Under the pieces are notes generated by a model. That model was not told where the DNA came from and ran no database searches. It worked only from the letters and a program-made list of their open reading frames with translations. Position numbers and translations under genes: made by a program. 64,000 nt of DNA from Oceanicella sp. SM1341 (lineage in GTDB: Bacteria; Pseudomonadota; Alphaproteobacteria; Rhodobacterales; Rhodobacteraceae), in the NCBI RefSeq assembly GCF_003448965.1, contig NZ_QRGC01000002.1, positions 124,001 to 188,000 of the forward strand. The letters are read 5' to 3'. Below are positions 44,903 to 53,220 of this stretch, piece after piece; the first letter of the stretch is position 1, and each line of letters begins with the position of its first letter.

Positions 44903-45769
44903 ATGGACTACACGATCATCGTCGTGATCGAGATCCTCCGCGCCATCTCCTGGCTGGTGCTGCTGGCCGCGGGGCTGGGCATCATCTTCGGCATGATGCG
45001 GGTGATCAACTTCGCCCATGGCGAGTTCCTCATGCTGGGCGGCTACACGGTGATCATGTCGACCAAGGCCGGGGTGAACATCTGGTTTGCCATGCTGGTG
45101 CTGGCGCCGCTGTGCGTGGGGCTGTTCGGGGTGCTGGTGGAGCGGCTGGTGATCCGCTTCCTCTACGGCCGCATCCTCGACAGCCTGCTGGCCACATGGG
45201 GGCTGAGCCTGCTGATGATCGGCGGGGTCACCCTCATCTTCGGCAACACGGTGGAGGGCGTCTCCACCCCGCTCGGCGCGGTGGACATCGGGGCCTATTC
45301 CATCCCGGCCTACAATTTCGTGCTCATCTTCTTCGCGGCGCTGTTCATGGTGGCGATCTGGGGGGTGATGAAGTTCACCCGCGCCGGCCTCATCGCCCGG
45401 GCCACCATGCAGAACCCCGCGATGGCCGAGGCGCTCGGCATCCGCACCACCTGGGTCTACATGGCCACATTCGGCATCGGCTCGGCGGTCACCGGGCTTG
45501 CCGGCGGGCTGCTGGCGCCGCTCACCGGCGTGGTGCCCACCATGGGGGTGAACTTCGTCGGCCAGAGCTTCATCACCGTCATCACCGGCGGGGCCTCGAT
45601 GATCGCCGGCACGCTCTCGGCCTCCACCCTGCTGGGCTCGATCTCCCAGGGCATGACCATCCTCACCGGGCCCGTCTACGGCGACGCCGCCCTGCTGCTC
45701 GCCGCCCTCGTGCTGCTGCGCCTGCTGCCGCAGGGCATCACGGGCCGCATCTTCACCCGCTCTCTCTGA
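44903..45769 (+). CDS. ABC importer permease (LivH/UrtB type)
   Basis: A 288-residue membrane protein with the LivH pattern: FGMMRVINFAHGEFLMLGGY at the start and GVNFVGQSFITVITGGASMIAGTLSAS late. It lacks the long N-terminal extension of true UrtB. AGGAG precedes the ATG. It heterodimerises with the next permease. Confidence 0.92.
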   Translation: MDYTIIVVIEILRAISWLVLLAAGLGIIFGMMRVINFAHGEFLMLGGYTVIMSTKAGVNIWFAMLVLAPLCVGLFGVLVERLVIRFLYGRILDSLLATWGLSLLMIGGVTLIFGNTVEGVSTPLGAVDIGAYSIPAYNFVLIFFAALFMVAIWGVMKFTRAGLIARATMQNPAMAEALGIRTTWVYMATFGIGSAVTGLAGGLLAPLTGVVPTMGVNFVGQSFITVITGGASMIAGTLSASTLLGSISQGMTILTGPVYGDAALLLAALVLLRLLPQGITGRIFTRSL

Positions 45770-45781
45770 GGACCGCCACAC

Positions 45782-46828
45782 ATGGAAAAACCCGTCGCCA
45801 AGGACCCGGGCTTCTACATCATGGTGCTCATCGGGCTCCTGATCATGTTCGGCGCGCCGATCTGGTTCGATCTCTTCGCCATCATGCAGGTCACGCAATA
45901 CGTGGTGCTCTCGGTCTACGCGCTGTCGCTGGCCTACATCTGGGGGTTCGGGGGCATCCTGAGCTTCGGCCAGTCCTGCTTCTTCGGGCTCGGCGCCTAC
46001 ACCTTCGCCGTCTCCTCGATCAACATCGGCGAGACCACCTTTCCCTTCATCCTGAGCTTCGTGCTGCCGGCGGCCTTCGGCGCGGCGCTGGGCTACTTCA
46101 TGTTCTACGGCCGGCTGTCGGACGTCTATCTCGGCGTGGTGACCATGGTGGTGACGCTGATCTTCTGGAAGATCATCAACCACACCGCCGGCCCGGAATA
46201 TTCCATCGGCGATGCGCGACTGGGCGGGTTCAACGGCATCCCCTCCATCCCGATCCTCAACATGCCGGGCGACCCCGACGCCTGGCTCGACCCCGCGCAG
46301 ATGTTCAAGTTCTTCATGTTCCTGCTCATCGTGGTCTATATCGGCCTGCGCGTGCTCATCGCCTCGGATTTCGGCCGCGTCTCGGTGGGCATCCGCGAGA
46401 ACGAGACCCGCTCCTCGCTGCTGGGCTACGACGTGCGCCGCCACAAGGTGATCATCTTCGCCATCGGCTCCGGCATCGCCGGCATGGCGGGGGCGATGTG
46501 GGCCACCTACCAGACCTTCATCGACCCCAACGCCTTCAGCCTCGAGATGTCCGCCAAGGCGCTGATCTGGGTGATGGCGGGCGGCGTGGGCACGCTGGCG
46601 GGGCCGATCCTGGGGGTGATCCTGCTGCAATGGCTGTCGCTCAAGCTCGGCACCCTGCAGTTCCTCAACAACTTCGTCATCCTGGGCGCGATCCTGATGG
46701 TGCTCGTGCTCGCCCTGCCGCGCGGGCTGGTGCCCTCGGTGAAGCACTGGGCGCTCACCGGCTGGGAGATGTTCCGCCGCCGCGAGCGCGCCGCCCCGCC
46801 CGCAAAGGAGGTCACTTCCGATGTCTGA
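45782..46828 (+). CDS. ABC importer permease (LivM/UrtC type)
   Basis: A 348-residue membrane protein: YALSLAYIWGFGGILSFGQSCFFGLGAYTF is the LivM hallmark, and FGRVSVGIRENETRSSLLGYDVRRHKV the cytoplasmic ATPase-docking loop. It overlaps the next gene by 8 bp. Confidence 0.92.
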   Translation: MEKPVAKDPGFYIMVLIGLLIMFGAPIWFDLFAIMQVTQYVVLSVYALSLAYIWGFGGILSFGQSCFFGLGAYTFAVSSINIGETTFPFILSFVLPAAFGAALGYFMFYGRLSDVYLGVVTMVVTLIFWKIINHTAGPEYSIGDARLGGFNGIPSIPILNMPGDPDAWLDPAQMFKFFMFLLIVVYIGLRVLIASDFGRVSVGIRENETRSSLLGYDVRRHKVIIFAIGSGIAGMAGAMWATYQTFIDPNAFSLEMSAKALIWVMAGGVGTLAGPILGVILLQWLSLKLGTLQFLNNFVILGAILMVLVLALPRGLVPSVKHWALTGWEMFRRRERAAPPAKEVTSDV

Positions 46829-47561
46829 TGCAGACGATCACAAGGTGATCCGCACCACCGGCCTCACCATGCGCTTCGGCGGCGTGACCGCGGTGGACCA
46901 CGTGGATTTCGCGCTCAACGAGGGCGAGCTGCGCTGCCTGCTCGGCCCCAACGGCGCGGGCAAGAGCACCTTCTTCAAGTGCCTCACCGGGCAGCTCACC
47001 CCCACCGAGGGCGTGGTCGAGTTTCGCGGCCAGCCCATCACCGGCTGGCTCACGCATGACATCGTGAAGCTCGGCATCGGCATCAAGACCCAGGTGCCGA
47101 ACCTGTTCAACGGCCTCTCGGCCTACGAGAATGTGCGGCTCTCGGCCCGGCGCAAGCATCTCGCGCCCATGGCCCGGCAGAAGGCCGAGGAGATGCTGGA
47201 GAAATGCGGCGTCACCGACCTTGCGAAGCGCGAGGTGGGCCTGCTCGCCCATGGCCAGCGCCAGCTCGTGGAGCTCGCGATGGTGCTGGCGGGCGAGCCC
47301 TCCCTCGTGCTGCTCGACGAGCCCGCGGCCGGCATGACCGGCGACGAGCGTGACCGCCTCGCGCGGCTGGTGCTGGAGCTGTCGCGCAACGCCTCGGTGA
47401 TCGTGGTCGAGCATGACATGGCCTTCATCCGCCAGATCGCGAAACAGGTGACCGTGTTCAACCGCGGCGCCATCTTCCGCGAGGCGCCGATCGACGAGAT
47501 CATGCGCGACCGCGCGGTTCAGGAAATCTACCTGGGGAAACAGGCCGATGTCGCTGCTTGA
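46821..47561 (+). CDS. ABC importer ATPase (LivG/UrtD type)
   Basis: A 246-residue ATPase with Walker A GPNGAGKST, signature-region LLAHGQRQLVELAMVLAG, Walker B LVLLDEPAAGMT and H-loop VEHDM. The ABC signature reads LAHGQRQ instead of LSGGQ, which is normal for UrtD-like members. It overlaps the next gene by 14 bp. Confidence 0.92.
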   Translation: MSDADDHKVIRTTGLTMRFGGVTAVDHVDFALNEGELRCLLGPNGAGKSTFFKCLTGQLTPTEGVVEFRGQPITGWLTHDIVKLGIGIKTQVPNLFNGLSAYENVRLSARRKHLAPMARQKAEEMLEKCGVTDLAKREVGLLAHGQRQLVELAMVLAGEPSLVLLDEPAAGMTGDERDRLARLVLELSRNASVIVVEHDMAFIRQIAKQVTVFNRGAIFREAPIDEIMRDRAVQEIYLGKQADVAA

Positions 47562-48258
47562 AGTCCGCTCGCTGAAAGCCTCCTACGGGGTGGTGCCCGC
47601 GCTGCACCGGGTCGATTTCCGCGCCGAGGCGGGCGAGGTCGTCGGCATCCTCGGGCACAACGGCATGGGCAAGACCACGCTGCTGCGCGCCATCATGGGC
47701 TACGTGAGGGTGACCGGCGGGGAGATCTCCTTCGACGGGGCGGACATCCGCCCCCTCTCGGTCAACGCGCGCGCCCGCGCCGGGCTCGGCCTCGTGCCGC
47801 AGGGGCGGGAGATCTTCCCCAACCTCTCGGTGGAGGACAACCTGATGGTCGGCATCGCCGCCCAGCGGGCCGAGGCGGGCCCGGTGCTGGCCGAGATCCT
47901 CGAGCTCTTCCCCCGCCTCAAGCGCCTGATGGACCGCCGCGGCGGCGCCCTTTCGGGCGGCGAGCAGCAGCTCCTCGCGCTCGCCCGCTGCCTGTGCCGC
48001 CGCCCCAAGCTGATGCTGCTCGACGAGCCGACCGAGGGCATCCAGCCTTCGATCATCGACGAGATCTCCGACACGCTGAAGGTGCTCACCGCCCGGCAGG
48101 ACATCACCATCGTCCTCGTGGAGCAGAACCTCGATTTCATCACCGGTCTCTCCGACCGGGTCTATGCCATCGCCAACGGGGTGCTCGACAGCGAGATCCC
48201 CCGCGACCGGCTGACCGACCCGCAGGCGGTGAGCGAATTCATGGGCTTCGCCGCCTGA
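47548..48258 (+). CDS. ABC importer ATPase (LivF/UrtE type)
   Basis: A 236-residue ATPase with Walker A GHNGMGKTT, signature LSGGEQQLLALARCL, Walker B LMLLDEPTEGIQPSII and H-loop VEQNL. The EGIQPSII stretch is typical of UrtE. It completes the five-gene importer; a 95-bp gap precedes the amidase genes in the same direction. Confidence 0.93.
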   Translation: MSLLEVRSLKASYGVVPALHRVDFRAEAGEVVGILGHNGMGKTTLLRAIMGYVRVTGGEISFDGADIRPLSVNARARAGLGLVPQGREIFPNLSVEDNLMVGIAAQRAEAGPVLAEILELFPRLKRLMDRRGGALSGGEQQLLALARCLCRRPKLMLLDEPTEGIQPSIIDEISDTLKVLTARQDITIVLVEQNLDFITGLSDRVYAIANGVLDSEIPRDRLTDPQAVSEFMGFAA

Positions 48259-48353
48259 GGCCCCCGGCCTCGCGGCTCATCGTCACCCCGCCCCGTCCCG
48301 GGCGGGCCGGATACGGCTTGCCCGCGCGCAGGCCACCAGAAGGGAGTAACACC

Positions 48354-49868
48354 ATGGCCGTCAAGGCACCCACCGACACCCAGCTCGCCGATATCGCCGA
48401 GAGCCTCGGGCTCAACCTCAGCCCCGAGGACGTCTCCTCCTTCAAGGGGCTGATGGCGGGCTATGTCGAGGCCTACAACCTCGTCGACCGCACGCCCGAC
48501 GCCCTGCCGGTGGTGAAGTATCCCCGCACCCCCGGCACCCGCCCCGCGGCGGCCGACAACCCGCTCAACGCCTGGTACGTGCAGAGCACGGTCGAGGGGG
48601 CGGCCACCGGCAAGCTCAAGGGCAAGACCGTGGCGCTGAAGGACAACGTGATGCTCGCCGGCGTGCCGATGATGAACGGTTCCTCGACCCTCGAGGGCTA
48701 CGTGCCCGACGTGGACGCGACCATCGTCACGCGGATGCTCGACGCGGGCGCGACCATCCTCGGCAAGGCGCAGTGCGAGTGTTTCTGCCTCTCGGGCGGC
48801 AGCCACACCGGCGCGCAGGGGCCGGTGCACAACCCCCACAAGATGGGGTTCTCGGCGGGTGGCTCCTCCTCGGGTTCCGCGGCGCTGGTGGGCGCCGGCG
48901 CGGTCGACATGGCGATCGGCGGCGACCAGGGCGGCTCGATCCGCATGCCGTCCTCCTATTGCGGCACGGTGGGCATGAAGGGCACCCACGGCCTCGTGCC
49001 CTACACCGGCGTGATGCCCATCGAGATCTACATCGACCATACCGGCCCGATCACCTCCACCGTGGCCGACAACGCCCTGCTGCTCGAGGTCCTCGCCGGG
49101 CCCGACGGCTATGACAGCCGCCAGATCGGCGCGAAGACCGCCCCCTACACCGAGGCGCTCGGCAAGGGTGCGTCGGGCCTGAAGATCGGCGTGCTGAAGG
49201 AAGGCTTCGGCCATGCGGTGAGCGAGGCGGCGGTGGACGCAAAGGTCCGCGAGGCGGCGGAGCGCTTCAAGGGGCTCGGCGCCACGGTCGAGGAGGTGTC
49301 GATACCGATGCATCTCTTCGGCGCCGCGCTCTGGGCGCCCATCGGCCTCGAGGGCCTGACCCAGACCATGATGCTGGGTGACGGCTACGGTGTCTCCCGC
49401 CAGGATCTCTACGTCACCGGCCTGATGGACTTCCACCGCGGCTGGCGCGAGCGGGCGGACGAGCTCTCCGAAACCCTCAAGCTCTGCATGCTCTTCGGCG
49501 CCTACGTGGACCAGGCCTATGGCAAGCGCTTCTACGGCAAGGCGGTGAACCTCTGCGCCACGCTGCGCGCCGCCTATGACGCGGTGCTCGCCGATTACGA
49601 CATGCTGCTGATGCCCACCACCCCGATGAAGGCCACGCCCCTTCCCGGCCCCGACGCCAGCCGCGAGGAATACGTGACCCGCGCCTTCGAGATGCTGGCC
49701 AATACCTCGCCCTTCGACATCTCCCACCACCCGGCGCTCTCGATCCCCTGCGGCATGGTCGACGGCCTGCCGGTGGGCCTGCAGCTCGTCGGCAAGTTCT
49801 GGGACGAGGCCACGCTCTACCAGGCCGCCGATGCCTTCGAGGGGCTCGGCGACTGGAAGAGCTTCTGA
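48354..49868 (+). CDS. Amidase 1 (amidase-signature family)
   Basis: A 504-residue amidase with the Ser-cisSer-Lys triad: K96 (ALKDNV), the cis-Ser in GGSSSGS (near 171) and nucleophile S195 in GGDQGGSIRMP. The GGDQGGSIR form, rather than GTDTGGS, is typical of aliphatic/aromatic amidases linked to nitrile hydratase. It releases ammonia from carboxamides. AAGGGAG precedes the ATG. It has a close relative immediately downstream and follows an amide importer. Confidence 0.92.
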   Translation: MAVKAPTDTQLADIAESLGLNLSPEDVSSFKGLMAGYVEAYNLVDRTPDALPVVKYPRTPGTRPAAADNPLNAWYVQSTVEGAATGKLKGKTVALKDNVMLAGVPMMNGSSTLEGYVPDVDATIVTRMLDAGATILGKAQCECFCLSGGSHTGAQGPVHNPHKMGFSAGGSSSGSAALVGAGAVDMAIGGDQGGSIRMPSSYCGTVGMKGTHGLVPYTGVMPIEIYIDHTGPITSTVADNALLLEVLAGPDGYDSRQIGAKTAPYTEALGKGASGLKIGVLKEGFGHAVSEAAVDAKVREAAERFKGLGATVEEVSIPMHLFGAALWAPIGLEGLTQTMMLGDGYGVSRQDLYVTGLMDFHRGWRERADELSETLKLCMLFGAYVDQAYGKRFYGKAVNLCATLRAAYDAVLADYDMLLMPTTPMKATPLPGPDASREEYVTRAFEMLANTSPFDISHHPALSIPCGMVDGLPVGLQLVGKFWDEATLYQAADAFEGLGDWKSF

Positions 49869-49879
49869 GGAGACACGCG

Positions 49880-51400
49880 ATGGTCATGCCCATTCACCCC
49901 ACCGAGGCGGAGATCGCCGATATCGGCGCCTCCTTCGGCGCTGCCTACTCGGCCGGCGACACGGCCTTCCTGAAGGAGGCGCTGGGCGGTTTCGTCGACG
50001 CGGCCAATGCCACCATGCGCCTGCCCGATAACCTGCCGGAGGTGCGCTACCCGCGCACCCCCGGCTATCAGCCGGGCCCGGCGGAAAACCCGCTCAATGC
50101 CTGGTACGTGAAGTCGGAGATCCCCGGCGCTCCCGAGGGCCCGCTCAAGGGCAAGACCGTGGTGCTGAAGGACAATGTTCTCGTGGCCGGCATGCGCTGC
50201 ATGAACGGCGCGGGGCTGATGGAGGGCTATGTGCCCGAGGTCGACGCCACGGTCGTCACCCGGCTGCTCGACGCGGGCGCGACGGTGCTCGGCAAGGCGC
50301 ATTGCGAGTATTTCTGCCTCTCCGGCTCCAGCCACACCGGCGATTTCGGCCATGTGCTGAACCCGGTGAACCCCGCCCATTCCGCCGGCGGCTCCTCCTC
50401 GGGCTCCGGCGCGCTGGTGGCCACGGGCGAGGCCGATCTTGCCATCGGCGGCGACCAGGGCGGCTCCATCCGCATGCCGGCCTCCTTCTGCGGCATCGTC
50501 GGGCTGAAGCCCACGCATTCGCTGGTGCCCTATTCCGGCATCATGTCGATGGAGGTCACCATCGACCACACCGGCCCGATGACCCGCACCGTGGCCGACA
50601 ACGCCGCGATGCTCGAGGCCATCGCCGGCCCCGACGGCTGGGACATGCGCCAGGGCGTGGTCACCACCCACCCCTATTCCGACTTCGTGGAAAAGGGCGC
50701 CGAGGGGCTGAAGATCGGCATCGTGAAGGAAGGCTTCGGCCGCCCGGAGAGCGACTCGGAGGTCGACGCCTGCGTGCGCGGCGCGGCGGAGAAGCTCGCC
50801 GCCCTCGGCGCCGTGGTCGAGGAGATCTCGCTGCCCGCGCATGACGAGATCGCCACCTTCTTCATGCCGATGATCGCGGAAGGCATGGTGCGGCAGTTCA
50901 CCTTCGGCCAGGGGCTGGGCTCCGGCGCGTCGGGCTTCTACCCGCCCTCGCTGATCGAGAAGTACAATGCCATCGCCCGGCGGGCGGACGAGTTTCCCGA
51001 CACGGTGAACGCGATGACCGTCTTCGGCACCTGGGTGATGCAGAAGTTCGGCGGGCGCATCTATGCCAAGGGCCAGAACCTGCGCCCGCTCTACGCCCGG
51101 AAATACGCCGAGGTCTTCGCGAAATACGACCTCCTGCTGATGCCCACCACCGCGCATGCGGCGCCCGAGCTGCCCGCTCCGGGCACGTCGCGGATGGATT
51201 TCCTCACCCATGCCTGGACCATGCTCGGCAACACCTCGCCCTACGATTACACCGGCCACCCGGCGATGAGCCTGCCCTGCGGCATGACCTCGAAGGGCCT
51301 GCCGGTGGGGCTGCAGCTCGTGGCGGAGAAGTTCAACGAGCCGGCGATCTACCGCGCCGCCGGCGCATTCGAGGCGAGCCATGACTGGAAGAGCCTCTGA
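49880..51400 (+). CDS. Amidase 2 (amidase-signature family), tandem paralogue
   Basis: A 506-residue amidase colinear with amidase 1 over its whole length, from RYPRTPGYQPGPAENPLNAWYV to the end ASHDWKSL. The triad is K97, the GGSSSGS cis-Ser and S196 (GGDQGGSIRMP). It begins 11 bp after amidase 1 and its 3' end overlaps ureE by 20 bp. The two differ in the middle substrate region (residues 290-400), which suggests different amides or a hetero-oligomer. Confidence 0.92.
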   Translation: MVMPIHPTEAEIADIGASFGAAYSAGDTAFLKEALGGFVDAANATMRLPDNLPEVRYPRTPGYQPGPAENPLNAWYVKSEIPGAPEGPLKGKTVVLKDNVLVAGMRCMNGAGLMEGYVPEVDATVVTRLLDAGATVLGKAHCEYFCLSGSSHTGDFGHVLNPVNPAHSAGGSSSGSGALVATGEADLAIGGDQGGSIRMPASFCGIVGLKPTHSLVPYSGIMSMEVTIDHTGPMTRTVADNAAMLEAIAGPDGWDMRQGVVTTHPYSDFVEKGAEGLKIGIVKEGFGRPESDSEVDACVRGAAEKLAALGAVVEEISLPAHDEIATFFMPMIAEGMVRQFTFGQGLGSGASGFYPPSLIEKYNAIARRADEFPDTVNAMTVFGTWVMQKFGGRIYAKGQNLRPLYARKYAEVFAKYDLLLMPTTAHAAPELPAPGTSRMDFLTHAWTMLGNTSPYDYTGHPAMSLPCGMTSKGLPVGLQLVAEKFNEPAIYRAAGAFEASHDWKSL

Positions 51401-51854
51401 GCCCCTGCTGCTCACCGGCATCCTCGGCCATGCCCGGGATGCGGGCCTGCATGAGCGCCTGCACGCGATGGAGCATCGCGGCGAGGTGGAGGTCATCGCC
51501 ATCCCCGCGGCGGAGGCGGCGCGCCGCCGCCTGCGCGCGCTGACCGATCGGGGGCGCGACTGCGCCATCGCCCTCGACCGCCCGGCCCGCCTCTCCGATG
51601 GCGCGGTGCTGCATCTCTCCGAGGGGCTCGCCATCGTGGCGCGCATCGACAGCGGCCCGCGGCTGCGCCTGCGCCCCGCCTCGGTGGAGGCGGCGCTGCG
51701 CCTCGGCCATTGCTGCGGCAACCTGCACTGGAAGGTGAATTTCGCCGGCGACGTGCTTGAGGTGGTGCTCGACGGCCCGCGCGAGGCCTGTCTCGAACGC
51801 CTGCGCGATGTCGCGGCCTATGCCCCCTTCGAGGTGCTCGGAGACGGCGCGTGA
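51381..51854 (+). CDS. ureE: Urease accessory protein UreE (divergent)
   Basis: A 157-residue nickel-delivery protein of the UreE family: an N-terminal beta domain (RRLRALTDRGRDCAIALDRPARLSDGAVLHL) and a C-terminal domain with LGHCCGNLHWKVNF, the place of the usual LGNRH motif with its metal-binding His. The His-rich tail of many UreE proteins is missing. It starts inside amidase 2 and overlaps ureF by 4 bp (GTGA), so translation is coupled to the amidase. Confidence 0.85.
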   Translation: MTGRASEPLLLTGILGHARDAGLHERLHAMEHRGEVEVIAIPAAEAARRRLRALTDRGRDCAIALDRPARLSDGAVLHLSEGLAIVARIDSGPRLRLRPASVEAALRLGHCCGNLHWKVNFAGDVLEVVLDGPREACLERLRDVAAYAPFEVLGDGA

Positions 51855-52531
51855 GCGGCGGGGCGGGGGAGCTCCCGGCGCTGCTCCTCGCGCTGCGGCT
51901 GGGCGACAGCGGCTTTCCCGGCGGCGGCTTCGCCTTTTCCTGGGGGCTGGAGACCGCCCTGCGCGACGGGCGGACCGACCGTCGGGCCCTCGGCGACTGG
52001 ATCGGCTCCGAGATCGACCTGCGCTGGGTGCCCTTCGACGCCCCGGCGCTGGCCGGCGGCTGGCGCGCCTCCGGTGCAGCCGCGCTGGCGGACTGGGCGG
52101 CGCGGGTCGACGAATGCCACTGGGCCGAGGCGCCGCGCCGCGCCTCGCACGAGGCGGGGATGGCGCTGCTCACCGCCACCGCCGCCATGGCGCTGCCCTC
52201 CGCCGCCGCCCTGCGCGAGGCGGCCGCCACGGGGCGGCTCCGGGCGCACCTGCCGGTCATGCAGGGCGCGCTCTGGCGGGCGGCGGGGCTCGACCTGCCC
52301 ACGGCGCTGGCCCTCTCGGGGCTCGGCGCGGCGCGCGGGCTCGCCTCGGCCGCGGTGCGGCTCGGGGCGCTGGGCGCCATCGGGGCGCAGGCGCTCATCG
52401 CCGGGCTGGAGCCGCGCATCGCCCGCGCCGCCGCCGGCCCGCCGCCCGAAGGCGCGCTGCCCGAGGGCTTTCCGGCGGTCTCGGACGTGGCGCTGCTGCG
52501 CCCGGCCCCGGACCGGCTGTTCGTGAACTGA
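51851..52531 (+). CDS. ureF: Urease accessory protein UreF (divergent)
   Basis: A 226-residue, mostly helical protein. LLALRLGDSGFPGGGFAFSWGLETAL is the UreF entry motif (usually LLQLASPALPVGGFAYSQGLE). It acts with UreD and UreG in loading nickel and CO2 into UreC. It starts with GTG overlapping ureE. The C-terminus ending RPAPDRLFVN replaces the common RLFRS style. Confidence 0.86.
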   Translation: MSGGAGELPALLLALRLGDSGFPGGGFAFSWGLETALRDGRTDRRALGDWIGSEIDLRWVPFDAPALAGGWRASGAAALADWAARVDECHWAEAPRRASHEAGMALLTATAAMALPSAAALREAAATGRLRAHLPVMQGALWRAAGLDLPTALALSGLGAARGLASAAVRLGALGAIGAQALIAGLEPRIARAAAGPPPEGALPEGFPAVSDVALLRPAPDRLFVN

Positions 52532-52542
52532 AGGAGCAGGCC

Positions 52543-53220
52543 ATGCACCTCACCCCCACCGAGATGGAGCGGCTCACCATCTTCACCGCCGCCGAGCTCG
52601 CCCGGCGCTACCGCGGCCTCGGCATCCGCCTCAGCCACCCGGAAGCGGTGGCGCTGCTCGCGGACGAGATCCTGACCGCCGCGCGCCGCGGCCTCGACCA
52701 CCCGGGCCTCGTGAGCCTCGCCGGAACGCTCCTTGGCCCGGAGGAGGTCGAGCCCGGCGTGCCGCAGATGCTCAGGACCTTCTCGGTCGAGGTGTCGATG
52801 GCCGAGGGCACCAAGCTCGTCACCGTGTTCGACCCCATCCCCCCGGCAGCGGAGCCGGGCCCCGCCCCCGGCGAGATCATCCCCGCGGAAGGCGAGATCG
52901 AGCTCAACGCCGGCCGCCCGCGCCGCGAGATCGAGGTGCTGAACGAGGGCGACCGCACCATCCAGGTGCGCGCCCACGCGCATTTCGCCGAGACGAACCC
53001 GGCGCTGAAGTTCGACCGCGCCGCCGCCTGGGGCATGCGCCTCGACCGGCCCTCGGGCGGCGGCGAGCGCTTCGACCCCGGGGTGGCGCGCACCGTCACC
53101 CTCGTGCCCTTCGGCGGCCTGCGGCGCATCCACGGTTTCGCCGGCCTCGCCGAGGGCGGGGCGGAGGAGACCCGCGCGGCCGGGCTCAGGGCGCTGGCCG
53201 AGAAGGGGTATGGCGCATGA
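52543..53220 (+). CDS. ureAB: Fused urease gamma-beta subunit (UreA-UreB)
   Basis: A 225-residue fusion. Residues 1-100 are a complete gamma subunit (MHLTPTEMERLTIFTAAELARR to GTKLVTVFDPI); a proline-rich linker PPAAEPGPAPG follows; residues 113-210 are a beta subunit (GEIELNAGRPRREIEVLNEGDRTIQVRAHAHFAETNPALKFDR). Most bacteria encode these separately; a fused form is best known from Helicobacter. AAGGAG precedes the ATG, and the stop overlaps the ureC start. Confidence 0.92.
   Translation: MHLTPTEMERLTIFTAAELARRYRGLGIRLSHPEAVALLADEILTAARRGLDHPGLVSLAGTLLGPEEVEPGVPQMLRTFSVEVSMAEGTKLVTVFDPIPPAAEPGPAPGEIIPAEGEIELNAGRPRREIEVLNEGDRTIQVRAHAHFAETNPALKFDRAAAWGMRLDRPSGGGERFDPGVARTVTLVPFGGLRRIHGFAGLAEGGAEETRAAGLRALAEKGYGA

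Noticed and set aside
43653-48258. Branched-chain amino-acid importer (LivJHMGF)
   Set aside because: Binding-protein features and the co-directional amidase and urease-like genes favour urea or amides; family names Liv are used only for the fold.
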